A stretch of DNA of 64,000 nt, from NCBI GenBank assembly GCA_004556345.1, contig SFHQ01000001.1:40091-104090 (forward strand), in the 5' to 3' direction. The DNA comes from Clostridiales bacterium (lineage in GTDB: Bacteria > Bacillota > Clostridia > Oscillospirales > Oscillospiraceae). Both the position numbers and the translations under genes were made by a program. This document shows positions 35,436 to 44,034 of this stretch, piece by piece (the first letter of the stretch is position 1; every line of letters begins with the position of its first letter). The notes under the pieces were generated by a model that saw nothing but the letters and a program-made list of their open reading frames with translations, did not search any database and had not been told where the DNA came from.

Positions 35436-36382
35436 CCGACCATCAGACCGCCCAGCGTCTGCTGGCCATGGAGAACGTGCTCATCCTCACCCACCGCCGC
35501 CCGGACGGGGACACCATCGGCTGCGCCTGCGCCCTGTGCCTGGCCCTGCGCCAGCTGGGCAAGACCGCCTGGGTGCTGCCCAATGAGGACGCCCACGGGC
35601 TCTTCACCCCCTATTTCGAGGGCGTGCTGGCCCCGGCGGAGTTCGTGCCCCAGTTCGTCGTGTCGGTGGACACGGCCGCCCTGGGGATGCTCCCCGGCAG
35701 CGGCAAGGCCTATGCCGACCGCATTGACCTGGCCATCGACCACCACGGCTCCAACGAGGGCTACGCCAAGCAGACGCGGGTCGATCCCGACTGCGCCGCC
35801 TGCGCGGAGCTGCTGTACCGCATTTTGGTCGAGATGGGCGTGCGCATCACCGCCCCCATTGCCCTGCTACTGTATATGGCCATCGCCACGGACACCGGCT
35901 GCTTCGTCTACTCCAACACCACGCCGGACACCCATCGCATCGCCGCCGCGCTCATGGAGACCGGCTTTGACGCCCAGTGGGTGAACAAGCGGCATTTCCG
36001 GGTCAAGTCCCTCAAGCGGATGCAGATCGAGAGCCGCCTCGTTCGGGAGATGGACCTGGCTCAGAACGGCACGCTGGTCTTTGCCTATGTGACCCTGGAT
36101 CTCATCCGGGAGCTGGAAGCCACCGAGGAGGACCTGGAGGACATCTCCGCCTTCATCGGCCAGCTGGAGGGCGTGGACAACGCCGTCACCATCCGGCAGC
36201 TCAAGCCAGAGGAGTGCAAGATCTCTCTGCGGACCGACGGAAAGACCCTGAACGCCTCGGCGGTCTGCGCCGTGTACGGCGGCGGCGGACATGCAGCTGC
36301 CGCTGGCTGCACCATCCAGGGCACCCCCGCCCAGGCCAAGGCCGCCATGCTGAAAGCCATCGAGCAGGTGCAGCATGGCTAA
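35432..36382 (+). CDS. nrnA: DHH/DHHA1 nanoRNase and pAp phosphatase NrnA
   Basis: The 316-aa phosphoesterase carries the DHH motifs LTHRRPDGDTIGCA, VDTAALGML and IDHHGSNEGYAK, and the DHHA1 motif GGGGHAAAAGC at the C-terminus. NrnA degrades short oligoribonucleotides and dephosphorylates pAp; in c-di-AMP-producing bacteria relatives also hydrolyse pApA. This last point is of interest since cdaA is in the window, but substrate choice cannot be read from sequence. It overlaps rbfA by 4 nt and truB by 8 nt. Confidence 0.92.
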   Translation: MTDHQTAQRLLAMENVLILTHRRPDGDTIGCACALCLALRQLGKTAWVLPNEDAHGLFTPYFEGVLAPAEFVPQFVVSVDTAALGMLPGSGKAYADRIDLAIDHHGSNEGYAKQTRVDPDCAACAELLYRILVEMGVRITAPIALLLYMAIATDTGCFVYSNTTPDTHRIAAALMETGFDAQWVNKRHFRVKSLKRMQIESRLVREMDLAQNGTLVFAYVTLDLIRELEATEEDLEDISAFIGQLEGVDNAVTIRQLKPEECKISLRTDGKTLNASAVCAVYGGGGHAAAAGCTIQGTPAQAKAAMLKAIEQVQHG

Positions 36383-37244
36383 CGGTATCCTCATCATCGA
36401 CAAGCCCACGGACTGGACCAGCCACGACGTGGTGGCCAAGCTCCGGGGGATCTTGCACGAAAAGCGCATCGGCCACGCGGGAACGCTGGACCCCATGGCC
36501 ACCGGTGTGCTGCCCGTCTTTGTGGGCCGGGCTACCCGCGCGGTGGAGTTCGCCGCCGAACGGGAAAAGGAATACCTGGCCGGGCTGCGCCTGGGGCAGG
36601 TCACGGACACCCAAGACGTGACCGGCTCGACGCTCTCCACCGCTCCCGTCTCTGTGACACGGGAAGATGTGGAGAAGATCTTAGCCCAATTCCGGGGAGA
36701 CATCCGGCAGATCCCCCCCATGTACTCCGCCATCAAGAAAGAGGGCAAAAAGCTCTATGAGCTGGCCCGGCGGGGGCAGGAGGTGGAGCGTCAGCCCCGG
36801 CCCATCACCATTTACGAGCTGGAGTTACTGGACCAGCTCTCCCCCACGGACTATACCCTGCGGGTCAAATGCTCCAAGGGGACGTATGTCCGCACGCTCT
36901 GCCATGACATCGGGCAGGCGCTGGGCTGTGGGGGAACGCTTTTCTCCCTGCGCCGGACCCAGTCGGCGGGTTTTGCCCTGGGCCAGGCGGTGACGCTGGA
37001 GCAGGTACAGGCAGCGGCAGATCCCGCTGCCCTGCTGCTGCCGGTGGACGCCTATTTTGCCGGGCACCCGGCCCTGACCCTGACCAGCCAGCGGGCGGAA
37101 AAGAAAGTCCGCAACGGAAATACGCTCTCCCTGGAGGCCCCGGACGGGGTCTATCGGGTCTATGGCCCGACGGGGGATTTTCTCGCCCTGAGCCGGCTGA
37201 CCCAGGGCGTGCTGACCACAATAAAAAGCTTTTTCGAGGTGTAA
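36375..37244 (+). CDS. truB: tRNA pseudouridine(55) synthase
   Basis: The 289-aa enzyme makes Psi55 in tRNA. GILIIDKPTDWTSHDVV opens the domain; GHAGTLDPMATGVLP contains the catalytic Asp, and QIPPMYSAIKKEGKKLYELA and CSKGTYVRTLCHDIGQALGC are standard. A short PUA-like C-terminal part (VRNGNTLSLEAPDGVYRVYG) is present. It overlaps nrnA and lies 4 nt before ribF, a common clostridial order. Confidence 0.96.
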   Translation: MANGILIIDKPTDWTSHDVVAKLRGILHEKRIGHAGTLDPMATGVLPVFVGRATRAVEFAAEREKEYLAGLRLGQVTDTQDVTGSTLSTAPVSVTREDVEKILAQFRGDIRQIPPMYSAIKKEGKKLYELARRGQEVERQPRPITIYELELLDQLSPTDYTLRVKCSKGTYVRTLCHDIGQALGCGGTLFSLRRTQSAGFALGQAVTLEQVQAAADPAALLLPVDAYFAGHPALTLTSQRAEKKVRNGNTLSLEAPDGVYRVYGPTGDFLALSRLTQGVLTTIKSFFEV

Positions 37245-37248
37245 GAAC

Positions 37249-38154
37249 TTGGAACAGAAAAAACGTGTGATTGCCCTGGGCTTTTTCGACGGCGTGCACA
37301 ACGGCCACGCCGCCCTGATGCGCCGCACCGCCCAGGTGGCAAAGGAGACGGGAGCCACCCCCTCCGCCTTCACCTTTGACCCCCATCCCCAAACGGTGAT
37401 CTTAGGCCGTCCCATGCCCCTGCTCACCTCCCCGGAGGACCGGGCGGACCTGATGCGGAAGTATTACGGCATCCAGGACGTGATCGTGGAGCCCTTCACC
37501 CCCGCGCGGATGAAGCAGCCCTGGCGGGAGTTTTTGGTGGACACCCTCATCAAGGATCTGGGGGCCATCCATCTGGTGGCCGGCCACGACTATCACTTCG
37601 GCTATAAGGGCGAGGGCAACCCCCAGCTGCTGAAAGAGACCTGCCAGGAGCTGGGCGTCGGCTGTGACATCATCCCCCGCGTGGAGCAGGACGGCATCAC
37701 CGTCTCCTCCACCTATATCCGCACCTTAGTCGCCCAGGGGGAGATCGAACGCGCCAACGAATTTCTGGGCCATCCCTACACCCTCAGCGACCGGGTGTCC
37801 CACGGCAAGAAGCTGGGCACCACCCTGGGCTTCCCCACGGTGAACCTGAAGCTGAAGGAGAACGTTCTCTCCCCCGCCAAGGGCGTCTATGCCACCAAGG
37901 TCATCCTGGAAAACGGCGACACCCACCTGGCCGTGACCAACGTGGGCACCCGCCCCACCATCGACGACGGCAACCAGCTGACCATCGAGGGCTTCATCCT
38001 GGATTTCCACGGCGACCTCTACGGCCAGAAGATCCAGATGGAGTTTTACAAGTACCTGCGGGAGGAGCGGAAGTTCCCCTCCTTCGAGGCCCTCACCGCC
38101 GAGGTCATGCACAACGCCGACCAGACGCGGGAGTACTTTGCTCAGAATCCCTGA
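37249..38154 (+). CDS. ribF: bifunctional riboflavin kinase/FAD synthetase, TTG start
   Basis: The 301-aa protein has an N-terminal FMN adenylyltransferase (ALGFFDGVHNGHAALMRR, FDPHPQTVI, HDYHFGYKGEGN, VSSTYIRTLV) and a C-terminal riboflavin kinase (SHGKKLGTTLGFPTVNL, KGVYATKVILENG, VTNVGTRPTIDDG). It supplies FMN and FAD, which are needed for example by the GltA-like enzyme here. The start is TTG, placed by GAGGTG. It ends the translation operon at a strong terminator. I see no FMN riboswitch. Confidence 0.95.
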   Translation: MEQKKRVIALGFFDGVHNGHAALMRRTAQVAKETGATPSAFTFDPHPQTVILGRPMPLLTSPEDRADLMRKYYGIQDVIVEPFTPARMKQPWREFLVDTLIKDLGAIHLVAGHDYHFGYKGEGNPQLLKETCQELGVGCDIIPRVEQDGITVSSTYIRTLVAQGEIERANEFLGHPYTLSDRVSHGKKLGTTLGFPTVNLKLKENVLSPAKGVYATKVILENGDTHLAVTNVGTRPTIDDGNQLTIEGFILDFHGDLYGQKIQMEFYKYLREERKFPSFEALTAEVMHNADQTREYFAQNP

Positions 38155-38172
38155 TTGTCTTTCCAAGGTCAT

Positions 38173-38228
38173 AAAAAGGACTCCGACGGATGCAGTTTGA
38201 TCCTGCACTTCCGTTCGGAGTCCTTTTT
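38173..38228 (+). terminator. terminator of the rimP-ribF operon
   Basis: A long stem (AAAAAGGACTCCGA paired with its complement, plus an inner TGCAG/CTGCA stem) and a T5 run. The A-run on the other side lets it also serve the leftward nhaC gene. Confidence 0.9.
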
Positions 38229-38301
38229 CATTTCTCATGTTTTTGCATAGACTCTCATTCGCTCGTGTCTCCAGGGCCGGAAAACAGAGGTCCGCAGAAA
38301 A

Positions 38302-39681
38302 TCAGCCTAAGAAGAGGAAGCCATACGCCAAGTAGGTGATAGATGTCAGTGCAGCGGCACACAGGGCAAACGGCATCTGGGTCTTTACGTGGTCCAGGGG
38401 TTGGATCCCCGTGGCCTGGCCGATGAGGATAGAGTTATCCGAGTAGAAACACAGCTGGGTGCCACACACCGAGCCGGAGAAGATCGCTGCGATCGCCACG
38501 GCCAGATTCGCGTCTATCGCCTGCGCCAAGGGGATGACAAAGGGCACCATGATGGCCGACACGCCCCAAGCATTGGCCATGGCAAATGTCATGAGGGTTG
38601 ACACCAGGAACACCACAAAGGGGAGCGCTTGGCCGGCCATCAGGGGAGCGACCTTGCTGATGATGTACTCAGACATCCCCAGATTTTCGCAGGCTGCCTT
38701 GAAGAGAAACGCAATGACCAGCAGCGCCAACACAGAAATCATCGTTGAAAACCCTTCCCATACTGTATCCACAAATTCGGATATAGACATCAGCTTTCGG
38801 GCGATGTACAGGATACAGGTGAAGACCAGGGCGATCATGATGCCCGGCAGCACGTCAATATCAAAATAGACAGTGGCGACCAGCAGGACCAGGATAGGCA
38901 GGATGAAGTCAATCATGCCGCCTGTCTTGCGCTGGGTCGTGTCTGCGTCCTCCACTGCGGTGCTCTCCGCTTCGACCGGGCCGGTCTCTGGGTAGAGCTG
39001 TCCGGTCTCCTCCGCCTGCTTCTGGTATCTTCGGATCGGGCCAAAGAGCGGGATGACCCCGGCAATGACCAAGAGCAGGATCAGCAAACAGAACATGGGG
39101 TAGAACATGAAGGGAATAGACTGAATATAGGCCAGCACACCGCTCCCCCCTTCGGGGGCAGCACCGGCATTCTCGATCAGACTGGCATAGTAGATGGACC
39201 AGGAGGAGAGCGGGATGAGCACCACCACAGGCGCAGAGGTGGATCCAATGACGTAAGCTGTCATGGTTCGATGGATCCGGTGTGGGTCGTTCAACCGTTT
39301 GCCAATGGAGCCAGTGGTGAGGATGTTCAGGTAGTCATCCACAAACAGCAGAACGCTGAGGGCCCACTCCGCCAGCAGGGACTTCTTTTTGGTGGTGCCA
39401 AAACGGGAGAGCACATTTGCAAAGCCCATAGCGACGCGGGACTTTTCAAAAACGCCCACCAGACCTCCCAGCAGGCCAACTACCAGAAGCACCCAGATAT
39501 TTTCCGCAGCAACCGTCTGAAGCTGCTCCACAAGGGCCGAGAACCAATCTCCCTTATAGCCGATGATCAAGGCCAGGAGGGTGGCAACGAGCAGGGATTC
39601 AAAGGTTCGTTTGGTGATCAGAGCAACGACAATAAGCGTAAGCACAGGAAGAAGACTGATGATTCCATAGGTTCCGTACAT
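38302..39681 (-). CDS. NhaC-family Na+/H+ antiporter-type transporter
   Basis: The 459-aa membrane protein has about 11 helices and family blocks ALSVLLFVDDYLNILTTGS, GSTSAPVVVLIPLSSWSIYY and SGSVCGTQLCFYSDNSILIG. The family includes Na+/H+ antiporters and substrate/cation antiporters such as the malate/lactate carrier. Its position next to a LuxR regulator, a putrescine aminotransferase and an aldehyde dehydrogenase suggests uptake or exchange of an amine or a breakdown product, which is inference. The ATG follows GGGAGATC. A promoter lies at 39747-39775. Confidence 0.85.
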   Translation of the reverse strand: MYGTYGIISLLPVLTLIVVALITKRTFESLLVATLLALIIGYKGDWFSALVEQLQTVAAENIWVLLVVGLLGGLVGVFEKSRVAMGFANVLSRFGTTKKKSLLAEWALSVLLFVDDYLNILTTGSIGKRLNDPHRIHRTMTAYVIGSTSAPVVVLIPLSSWSIYYASLIENAGAAPEGGSGVLAYIQSIPFMFYPMFCLLILLLVIAGVIPLFGPIRRYQKQAEETGQLYPETGPVEAESTAVEDADTTQRKTGGMIDFILPILVLLVATVYFDIDVLPGIMIALVFTCILYIARKLMSISEFVDTVWEGFSTMISVLALLVIAFLFKAACENLGMSEYIISKVAPLMAGQALPFVVFLVSTLMTFAMANAWGVSAIMVPFVIPLAQAIDANLAVAIAAIFSGSVCGTQLCFYSDNSILIGQATGIQPLDHVKTQMPFALCAAALTSITYLAYGFLFLG

Positions 39682-39746
39682 AGATCGATGATCTCCCTTT
39701 CCGCGAAAGGCGCTAATGGAGCCATAAAGTGTAACGCCTCCGCATA

Positions 39747-39775
39747 GATATAGAATGTGTTTTGTGGAAGGACAA
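39747..39775 (-). promoter_or_regulatory. sigma-A promoter of the nhaC-type gene
   Basis: TTGTCC, 17 bp, TATATC on the minus strand, 66 nt upstream of the ATG. Confidence 0.7.
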
Positions 39776-39878
39776 GAATTCGGTATGCTATGCTCTGTCT
39801 ACCTTTGGTTATGACATTGGCCTGTGGTATTCTCTTTTTTGTTGTTTTTTGTAATGTGGACCTTTCTCCTGTTGTGCT

Positions 39879-40652
39879 TCAGCTTCTGGGGTCACCTTCC
39901 AGAAGAAGGCGCATGATCTCCCACCGTGAGGATACATCCAGCTTACGGAAAATATTCTGGAAATGCTTCTGTAAGGTAGAGTCCCGCACCTGCATCGCCT
40001 CTGCGATCTCCCGATTGTCCCGGAAGCGGGTAAGCTGCTCGATCAGCTGGACTTCCCGGCCGGTCAGCTTGTATTTCTTGGCCACAGCCGAAAGGTCATA
40101 GCCCGATACCGTTTCCCGGTGATACATTTTATCCAGCAGGGAGGACATATGCTGATTCAGATGGATCCCCACCGAGCTGAGTAAAAAGAGGTCGTCGCTG
40201 GTAAAAGGACCGTCCTCCCGGTGGCGAAATAGGCTCAGCGCCCCCAGGGGCCGCCCGTTGAACACGATGCCATACTGAAGGGAGTCGTAAACATGGAACT
40301 TCTGGTAACACTTCTGATAGATGGTAGAGCGCAGCCGCTGCTGCTCCCCGACCAGGTCGCTCTCTCGGAAGAGGGTGGACTCTCGGCAGCAGTTGAGCCA
40401 GCCGGTATAATCATCGTCGGCAAAGCGCATATAGTTTTGTTCCGCTTCCAAAAACTCCGAGGGAATGCAGAGCGGATCCACCAGCCGGATGTGCTCTGTG
40501 GTGTTTTCCCGGCGCATGATGCTGGCATACCGAAAAGGGATAAGCATCCGCAGCACCGGAAGAAAAAACTGTCCCAATTCCGCATAGGTCTGGCATCGGT
40601 ACAGCTCACAGACCACATTGTTCAGGATCAAAAAAACATTTTTCCTTATCAC
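39879..40652 (-). CDS. LuxR-type HTH transcriptional regulator of the amine cluster
   Basis: The 257-aa protein has a C-terminal LuxR HTH (KKYKLTGREVQLIEQLTRFR, then NREIAEAMQVRDSTLQKHFQ, residues about 185-250). An N-terminal sensor-like part (about 1-170) contains FNGRPLGALSLFRHREDGPF, which looks GAF-like, though I cannot assign it firmly. No phosphoacceptor domain is present. The GTG start follows AGGAGGGC. It is divergent from the patA-aldH pair and convergent with nothing, so it probably controls patA, aldH and the nhaC-type gene. Its ligand is unknown. Confidence 0.82.
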   Translation of the reverse strand: MIRKNVFLILNNVVCELYRCQTYAELGQFFLPVLRMLIPFRYASIMRRENTTEHIRLVDPLCIPSEFLEAEQNYMRFADDDYTGWLNCCRESTLFRESDLVGEQQRLRSTIYQKCYQKFHVYDSLQYGIVFNGRPLGALSLFRHREDGPFTSDDLFLLSSVGIHLNQHMSSLLDKMYHRETVSGYDLSAVAKKYKLTGREVQLIEQLTRFRDNREIAEAMQVRDSTLQKHFQNIFRKLDVSSRWEIMRLLLEGDPRS

Positions 40653-40973
40653 AGCAGCCCTCCTGTGTTCTTCATTTTACGGATATACTTCTTAGTTTTT
40701 TCAGTATAGCAGAAAAAAGCGCAGAAAAACATACTTAAAAACATGTGAAAATAAAAGAAATCAAGTACGAAATAGAAGAATAAAAGAATTTCAGGAACTA
40801 AGGTGTTCCCGTATAATAAAATCGGAGGATTTAATCGTTCCAAATCTCCCATTTTCATCAACTTCTCTATGTTGATCAAATATTAGCAAGACACAACAGG
40901 TAAGTGGAAGTCAGAAAACTCTCTTCGCCCAATTGTATATCCGCATAATATTGAACTAAAAGGAGGATCCATC
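40653..40973. other. AT-rich divergent region between regulator and patA
   Basis: Holds a candidate patA promoter, a -10-like TATACT for the regulator (40703-40708, weak -35) and an inverted repeat ATCAAC...GTTGAT (40857-40876) beside the palindrome TTGATCAA, possible operators. A 76-codon hydrophobic minus-strand frame is discussed under rejected items. Confidence 0.55.
40789..40817 (+). promoter_or_regulatory. candidate patA promoter
   Basis: TTTCAG, 17 bp, TATAAT. The -10 is perfect and the -35 weak, which fits an activator-dependent promoter. The leader would be about 150 nt. Confidence 0.45.
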
Positions 40974-42359
40974 ATGTATAACTACGAAAAAAACAGAGAG
41001 CAGGTCGTGAACGATCTGGACAGAGTCATCAAGCTCATCCACATGAAAGCAGACGAGATCCCCGAAGAGGAAAAGGCTCAGATGGTCAAGGAGACCGTAG
41101 AACATTTCAACTCCTACGTCAGCCCCGGTTGGATCAACTACAGAAAGTGTATCTCCTCCGAGACCGAAGGCAACGCCGTTCTAGAATGGGAGGACGGAGG
41201 CTCCTACTTCCGCGGACTGTACGACAACGAAGTGTTCTTGGATGCTATGGGTGGTTTTGGTATTTATGTCGCCGGCCACAGCGAAGACCTGATCATCGAC
41301 ACGGTGAAGGCTCAGCTGAGCCGACAAGGGCTACACTCCCAGGAACTCATCGATCCCCTCCGCGGTTACCTGGCCAAGGCCATGGCAGACTGCACTCCCG
41401 GTGACCTGCAGCAGTGCTTCTTCACCAACTGCGGTACCGAAGCCGTTGAGATCGCCATGAAACTGGCCCGTTTCAAAAGTAAGGGCAAGTGGTTCATCTC
41501 CACTACCCACGCTTTTCACGGCAAGACCGGTGGTTCCCTCTCTCTCACGGCCAAAGGGATCTATCGCCAGCCCTATCTCCCTCTGATTCAGCAGGTGCAG
41601 CACGTGGAGTACGGCAACGCTGCCGCCATCCGCACTGCCATTGAGAATCTGCGGGAGGTCGGGGAATCCATCGCCGCCGTGGTCCTGGAGCCGATCCAGG
41701 GTGAAGCCGGCGTTATCATTCCTCCCGAAGGCTATCTGAAGGAAGTCCGTGCCATCTGTGACGAACTGAATGTCCTTCTGATCATCGACGAGATCCAGAC
41801 CGGCATGGGCCGCACCGGTACCCTGTGGCGCTGCGACGCAGAGGGGATCGTTCCCGACATCATGACCTTCGGCAAAGCTTTCGGCGGCGGCGTCATGCCC
41901 ATCACCGGCCTCATCTTCCGGCCCGAGATGTGGAGCGAGGAACTGGTGGAAAATCCCTATCTGCTGGGTTCCACCACCTTCGGCGGAAACCCTGTCTGCT
42001 GCGCTGCTGCCATCGCCGCTCTGGATTTCCAGCTCAAGAATGATGTCCCCGGTCAGGCTCGGGAGAAGGGTGCCAAGATCAAGGCCGGTCTGGAAGCTAT
42101 TCAGGCAAAGTATCCTACCGTCATCAAGGAAGTTCGCGGCGTCGGCATGATGATGGCCGTGGAGTTTTTCTCCGATGAGTACGGCTATGAGTTCTCCAAG
42201 GAGATGTACAACCAGCACGTCATCATCTCCGGCACCCTGAACAACTCCAAGTCCATCCGCTTTGAGCCCCCCGTTTCTCTCACCCCCGAGGAGATCGCAA
42301 AGATCCTGGATGCCTCCGACAAGGCGGCAGCCAAGGCGAAGGAAGTGTTCGGACTCTAA
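40974..42359 (+). CDS. patA: class III aminotransferase, putrescine aminotransferase (PatA-like)
   Basis: The 461-aa PLP enzyme resembles E. coli PatA along its length: SPGWINYRKCISSETEG, DAMGGFGIYVAGH, QGLHSQELIDPLRGYLAKAM, NCGTEAVEIAMKLARF, LEPIQGEAGVIIPPEGYL, IIDEIQTGMGRTG, FGKAFGGGVMPI (PLP Lys) and SGTLNNSKSIRFEPPV. PatA transfers the amino group of putrescine to 2-oxoglutarate, giving 4-aminobutanal. The next gene encodes an aldehyde dehydrogenase that could oxidise it to GABA. The ATG follows AAAGGAGG. Other diamines such as cadaverine are possible substrates. Confidence 0.85.
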   Translation: MYNYEKNREQVVNDLDRVIKLIHMKADEIPEEEKAQMVKETVEHFNSYVSPGWINYRKCISSETEGNAVLEWEDGGSYFRGLYDNEVFLDAMGGFGIYVAGHSEDLIIDTVKAQLSRQGLHSQELIDPLRGYLAKAMADCTPGDLQQCFFTNCGTEAVEIAMKLARFKSKGKWFISTTHAFHGKTGGSLSLTAKGIYRQPYLPLIQQVQHVEYGNAAAIRTAIENLREVGESIAAVVLEPIQGEAGVIIPPEGYLKEVRAICDELNVLLIIDEIQTGMGRTGTLWRCDAEGIVPDIMTFGKAFGGGVMPITGLIFRPEMWSEELVENPYLLGSTTFGGNPVCCAAAIAALDFQLKNDVPGQAREKGAKIKAGLEAIQAKYPTVIKEVRGVGMMMAVEFFSDEYGYEFSKEMYNQHVIISGTLNNSKSIRFEPPVSLTPEEIAKILDASDKAAAKAKEVFGL

Positions 42360-42462
42360 GGCAGCCATCTGTTCCTTCGTCTCATGCAATACATCCTCCC
42401 ACCAGAGAAACTCTCTGCGCCGGAGCGCCCCTTCCACCTTATGACTGATAGGAGATTTATCC

Positions 42463-43944
42463 ATGAAGATCTGCAAAAACTATATTAACGGTGAATGGGT
42501 CGAGAGCGTCAGCGGTAAGACTGCGCCTACCTACAATCCTGCCAACGGTGAGATCCTGGCTGAGGTCGTTCAGTCCGGTCTGGAAGACGTGGAGCGCGCT
42601 GTGGCCGCTGCCAAAACGTCCTTCTATGAGACCCGTGACTGGCGGGATATGGACAGTCAGACCAGAGGTGACATCCTGCTGAAGATCGCCGACCTCATCG
42701 ACAAGAACCGGGACGAACTGGCCCGCATTGAATCCATGGACATGGGCAAGCCCTTGCGGGAGGCCGAAGGCGATGTAGACGATGCGCTCCATTGCTATCG
42801 CTATTACGCCGGCCTCATCAAGGCCCCTTACGGCGGTGTCTACGACGTCAACGAGGGCTTTGGCAAAATGCATTCCTTTACCATCCACGAGCCTGTAGGT
42901 GTTGTCGCCCTCATCAGCGCCTGGAACTTCCCCTTTGTCATGGGGTCCTGGAAGATCGCACCGGCTCTGGCTGCCGGCAACAGCATCATCTTCAAGCCCG
43001 CTTCCAACGCCGTGATGTCGAACGTGAAGATGTTTGAGATCCTGGAAGAGGCGGGCGTACCTAAGGGCGCTGCCAACCTGATCCTGGGGCCTGGCGGTTC
43101 CGTAGGCGAGGCCCTGGCCTCCCACAAGGACATCGGCATGGTCACCCTCACCGGTTCTACTGCTGTAGGCCAGAGTATCATGCGGTGCGCTGCCAATAAT
43201 GTAAAGAAGATTGGCCTGGAGCTGGGGGGCAAATCCCCCAACATCATCTTCGCCGATGTGGATTTGGAGGCCGCTGTCGAGTGGGCTATGATCGGTATTT
43301 TCTTCAATCAGGGCGAGGTCTGCTGCGCCGGTTCCCGCATCATCATTGAAGAGAGCATCCACGACGCTTTCGTTAAGCGCTTTGCTGAGCGGGCCAACGC
43401 CATGACCATCGGCAATCCGCTGGACAACCCCGACATGGGCCCCGTGGTCAGCGAGAGCCAGCTCCGTGACGTGCTCAGCTATGTGCAAAAGGGTCTCGAA
43501 GAGGGCGCTACCTTGGTCTGCGGCGGTGAACGCTTCACCGAGGGCGAGTGTGCCAAGGGCTACTTCATGCGCCCCACCATCTTCGATCACTGCACCCCCG
43601 ACATGACCATCGTCCGGGAAGAGATTTTCGGGCCTGTGGTCACCATTCAGACCTTCAAGACCGAGGAAGAAGCCATTGCGATGGCCAACGACACGGATTA
43701 CGGTCTGGCCGGCGGTGTGTTCACCCATCAGCTGGAGCGGGCCATCCGCGTGGTCAAAGAGGTCCGCGCCGGTATCACCTGGGTCAACGCCTTCAACCCC
43801 ACCTTCAACGAAGCACCTTGGGGCGGCTATAAGATGTCCGGCATTGGCCGCGAGCTGGGCGTCCACGGCCTGGAGGAATACCAGGAGATCAAGCAGGTCA
43901 ACATCAACCTGACCCCCGGCGCCCCTGGTTGGTATGAGCACTGA
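42463..43944 (+). CDS. NAD(P)-dependent aldehyde dehydrogenase (aminobutyraldehyde/betaine aldehyde type)
   Basis: The 493-aa ALDH has ISAWNFPFVMGSWKIAPALA, FKPASNAVMS, VTLTGSTAVGQSI, LELGGKSPNIIFADVD (catalytic Glu) and FFNQGEVCCAGSRI (catalytic Cys), followed by EEIFGPVVTIQTF and ending in INLTPGAPGWYEH. It is close to amino-aldehyde dehydrogenases. With PatA it would form a two-step route from putrescine to GABA with NAD(P)H gain. It starts 103 nt after patA on the same strand and ends at a strong terminator. The substrate is inferred from context. Confidence 0.85.
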   Translation: MKICKNYINGEWVESVSGKTAPTYNPANGEILAEVVQSGLEDVERAVAAAKTSFYETRDWRDMDSQTRGDILLKIADLIDKNRDELARIESMDMGKPLREAEGDVDDALHCYRYYAGLIKAPYGGVYDVNEGFGKMHSFTIHEPVGVVALISAWNFPFVMGSWKIAPALAAGNSIIFKPASNAVMSNVKMFEILEEAGVPKGAANLILGPGGSVGEALASHKDIGMVTLTGSTAVGQSIMRCAANNVKKIGLELGGKSPNIIFADVDLEAAVEWAMIGIFFNQGEVCCAGSRIIIEESIHDAFVKRFAERANAMTIGNPLDNPDMGPVVSESQLRDVLSYVQKGLEEGATLVCGGERFTEGECAKGYFMRPTIFDHCTPDMTIVREEIFGPVVTIQTFKTEEEAIAMANDTDYGLAGGVFTHQLERAIRVVKEVRAGITWVNAFNPTFNEAPWGGYKMSGIGRELGVHGLEEYQEIKQVNINLTPGAPGWYEH

Positions 43945-43974
43945 GCATCAGCACCAATCATTCTTAAAAACGTT

Positions 43975-44013
43975 AGAGTCCCCGGCAGGAAAACTTTTCC
44001 TGCCGGGGACTCT
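43975..44013 (+). terminator. bidirectional terminator between aldH and the SLH gene
   Basis: An 18-bp perfect stem with a very small loop and flanking T/A runs. It serves the rightward aldH and may also serve the leftward SLH gene. Confidence 0.85.
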
Positions 44014-44034
44014 TTCATCTATGGAACATATTAC

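Noticed and set aside
40649..40879. 76-codon hydrophobic minus-strand frame ending in a GTGA overlap with the LuxR-type regulator
   Set aside because: The overlap is tempting, but there is no SD, the start is TTG, the composition just reflects AT-rich DNA, and a possible regulator -10 lies inside it.
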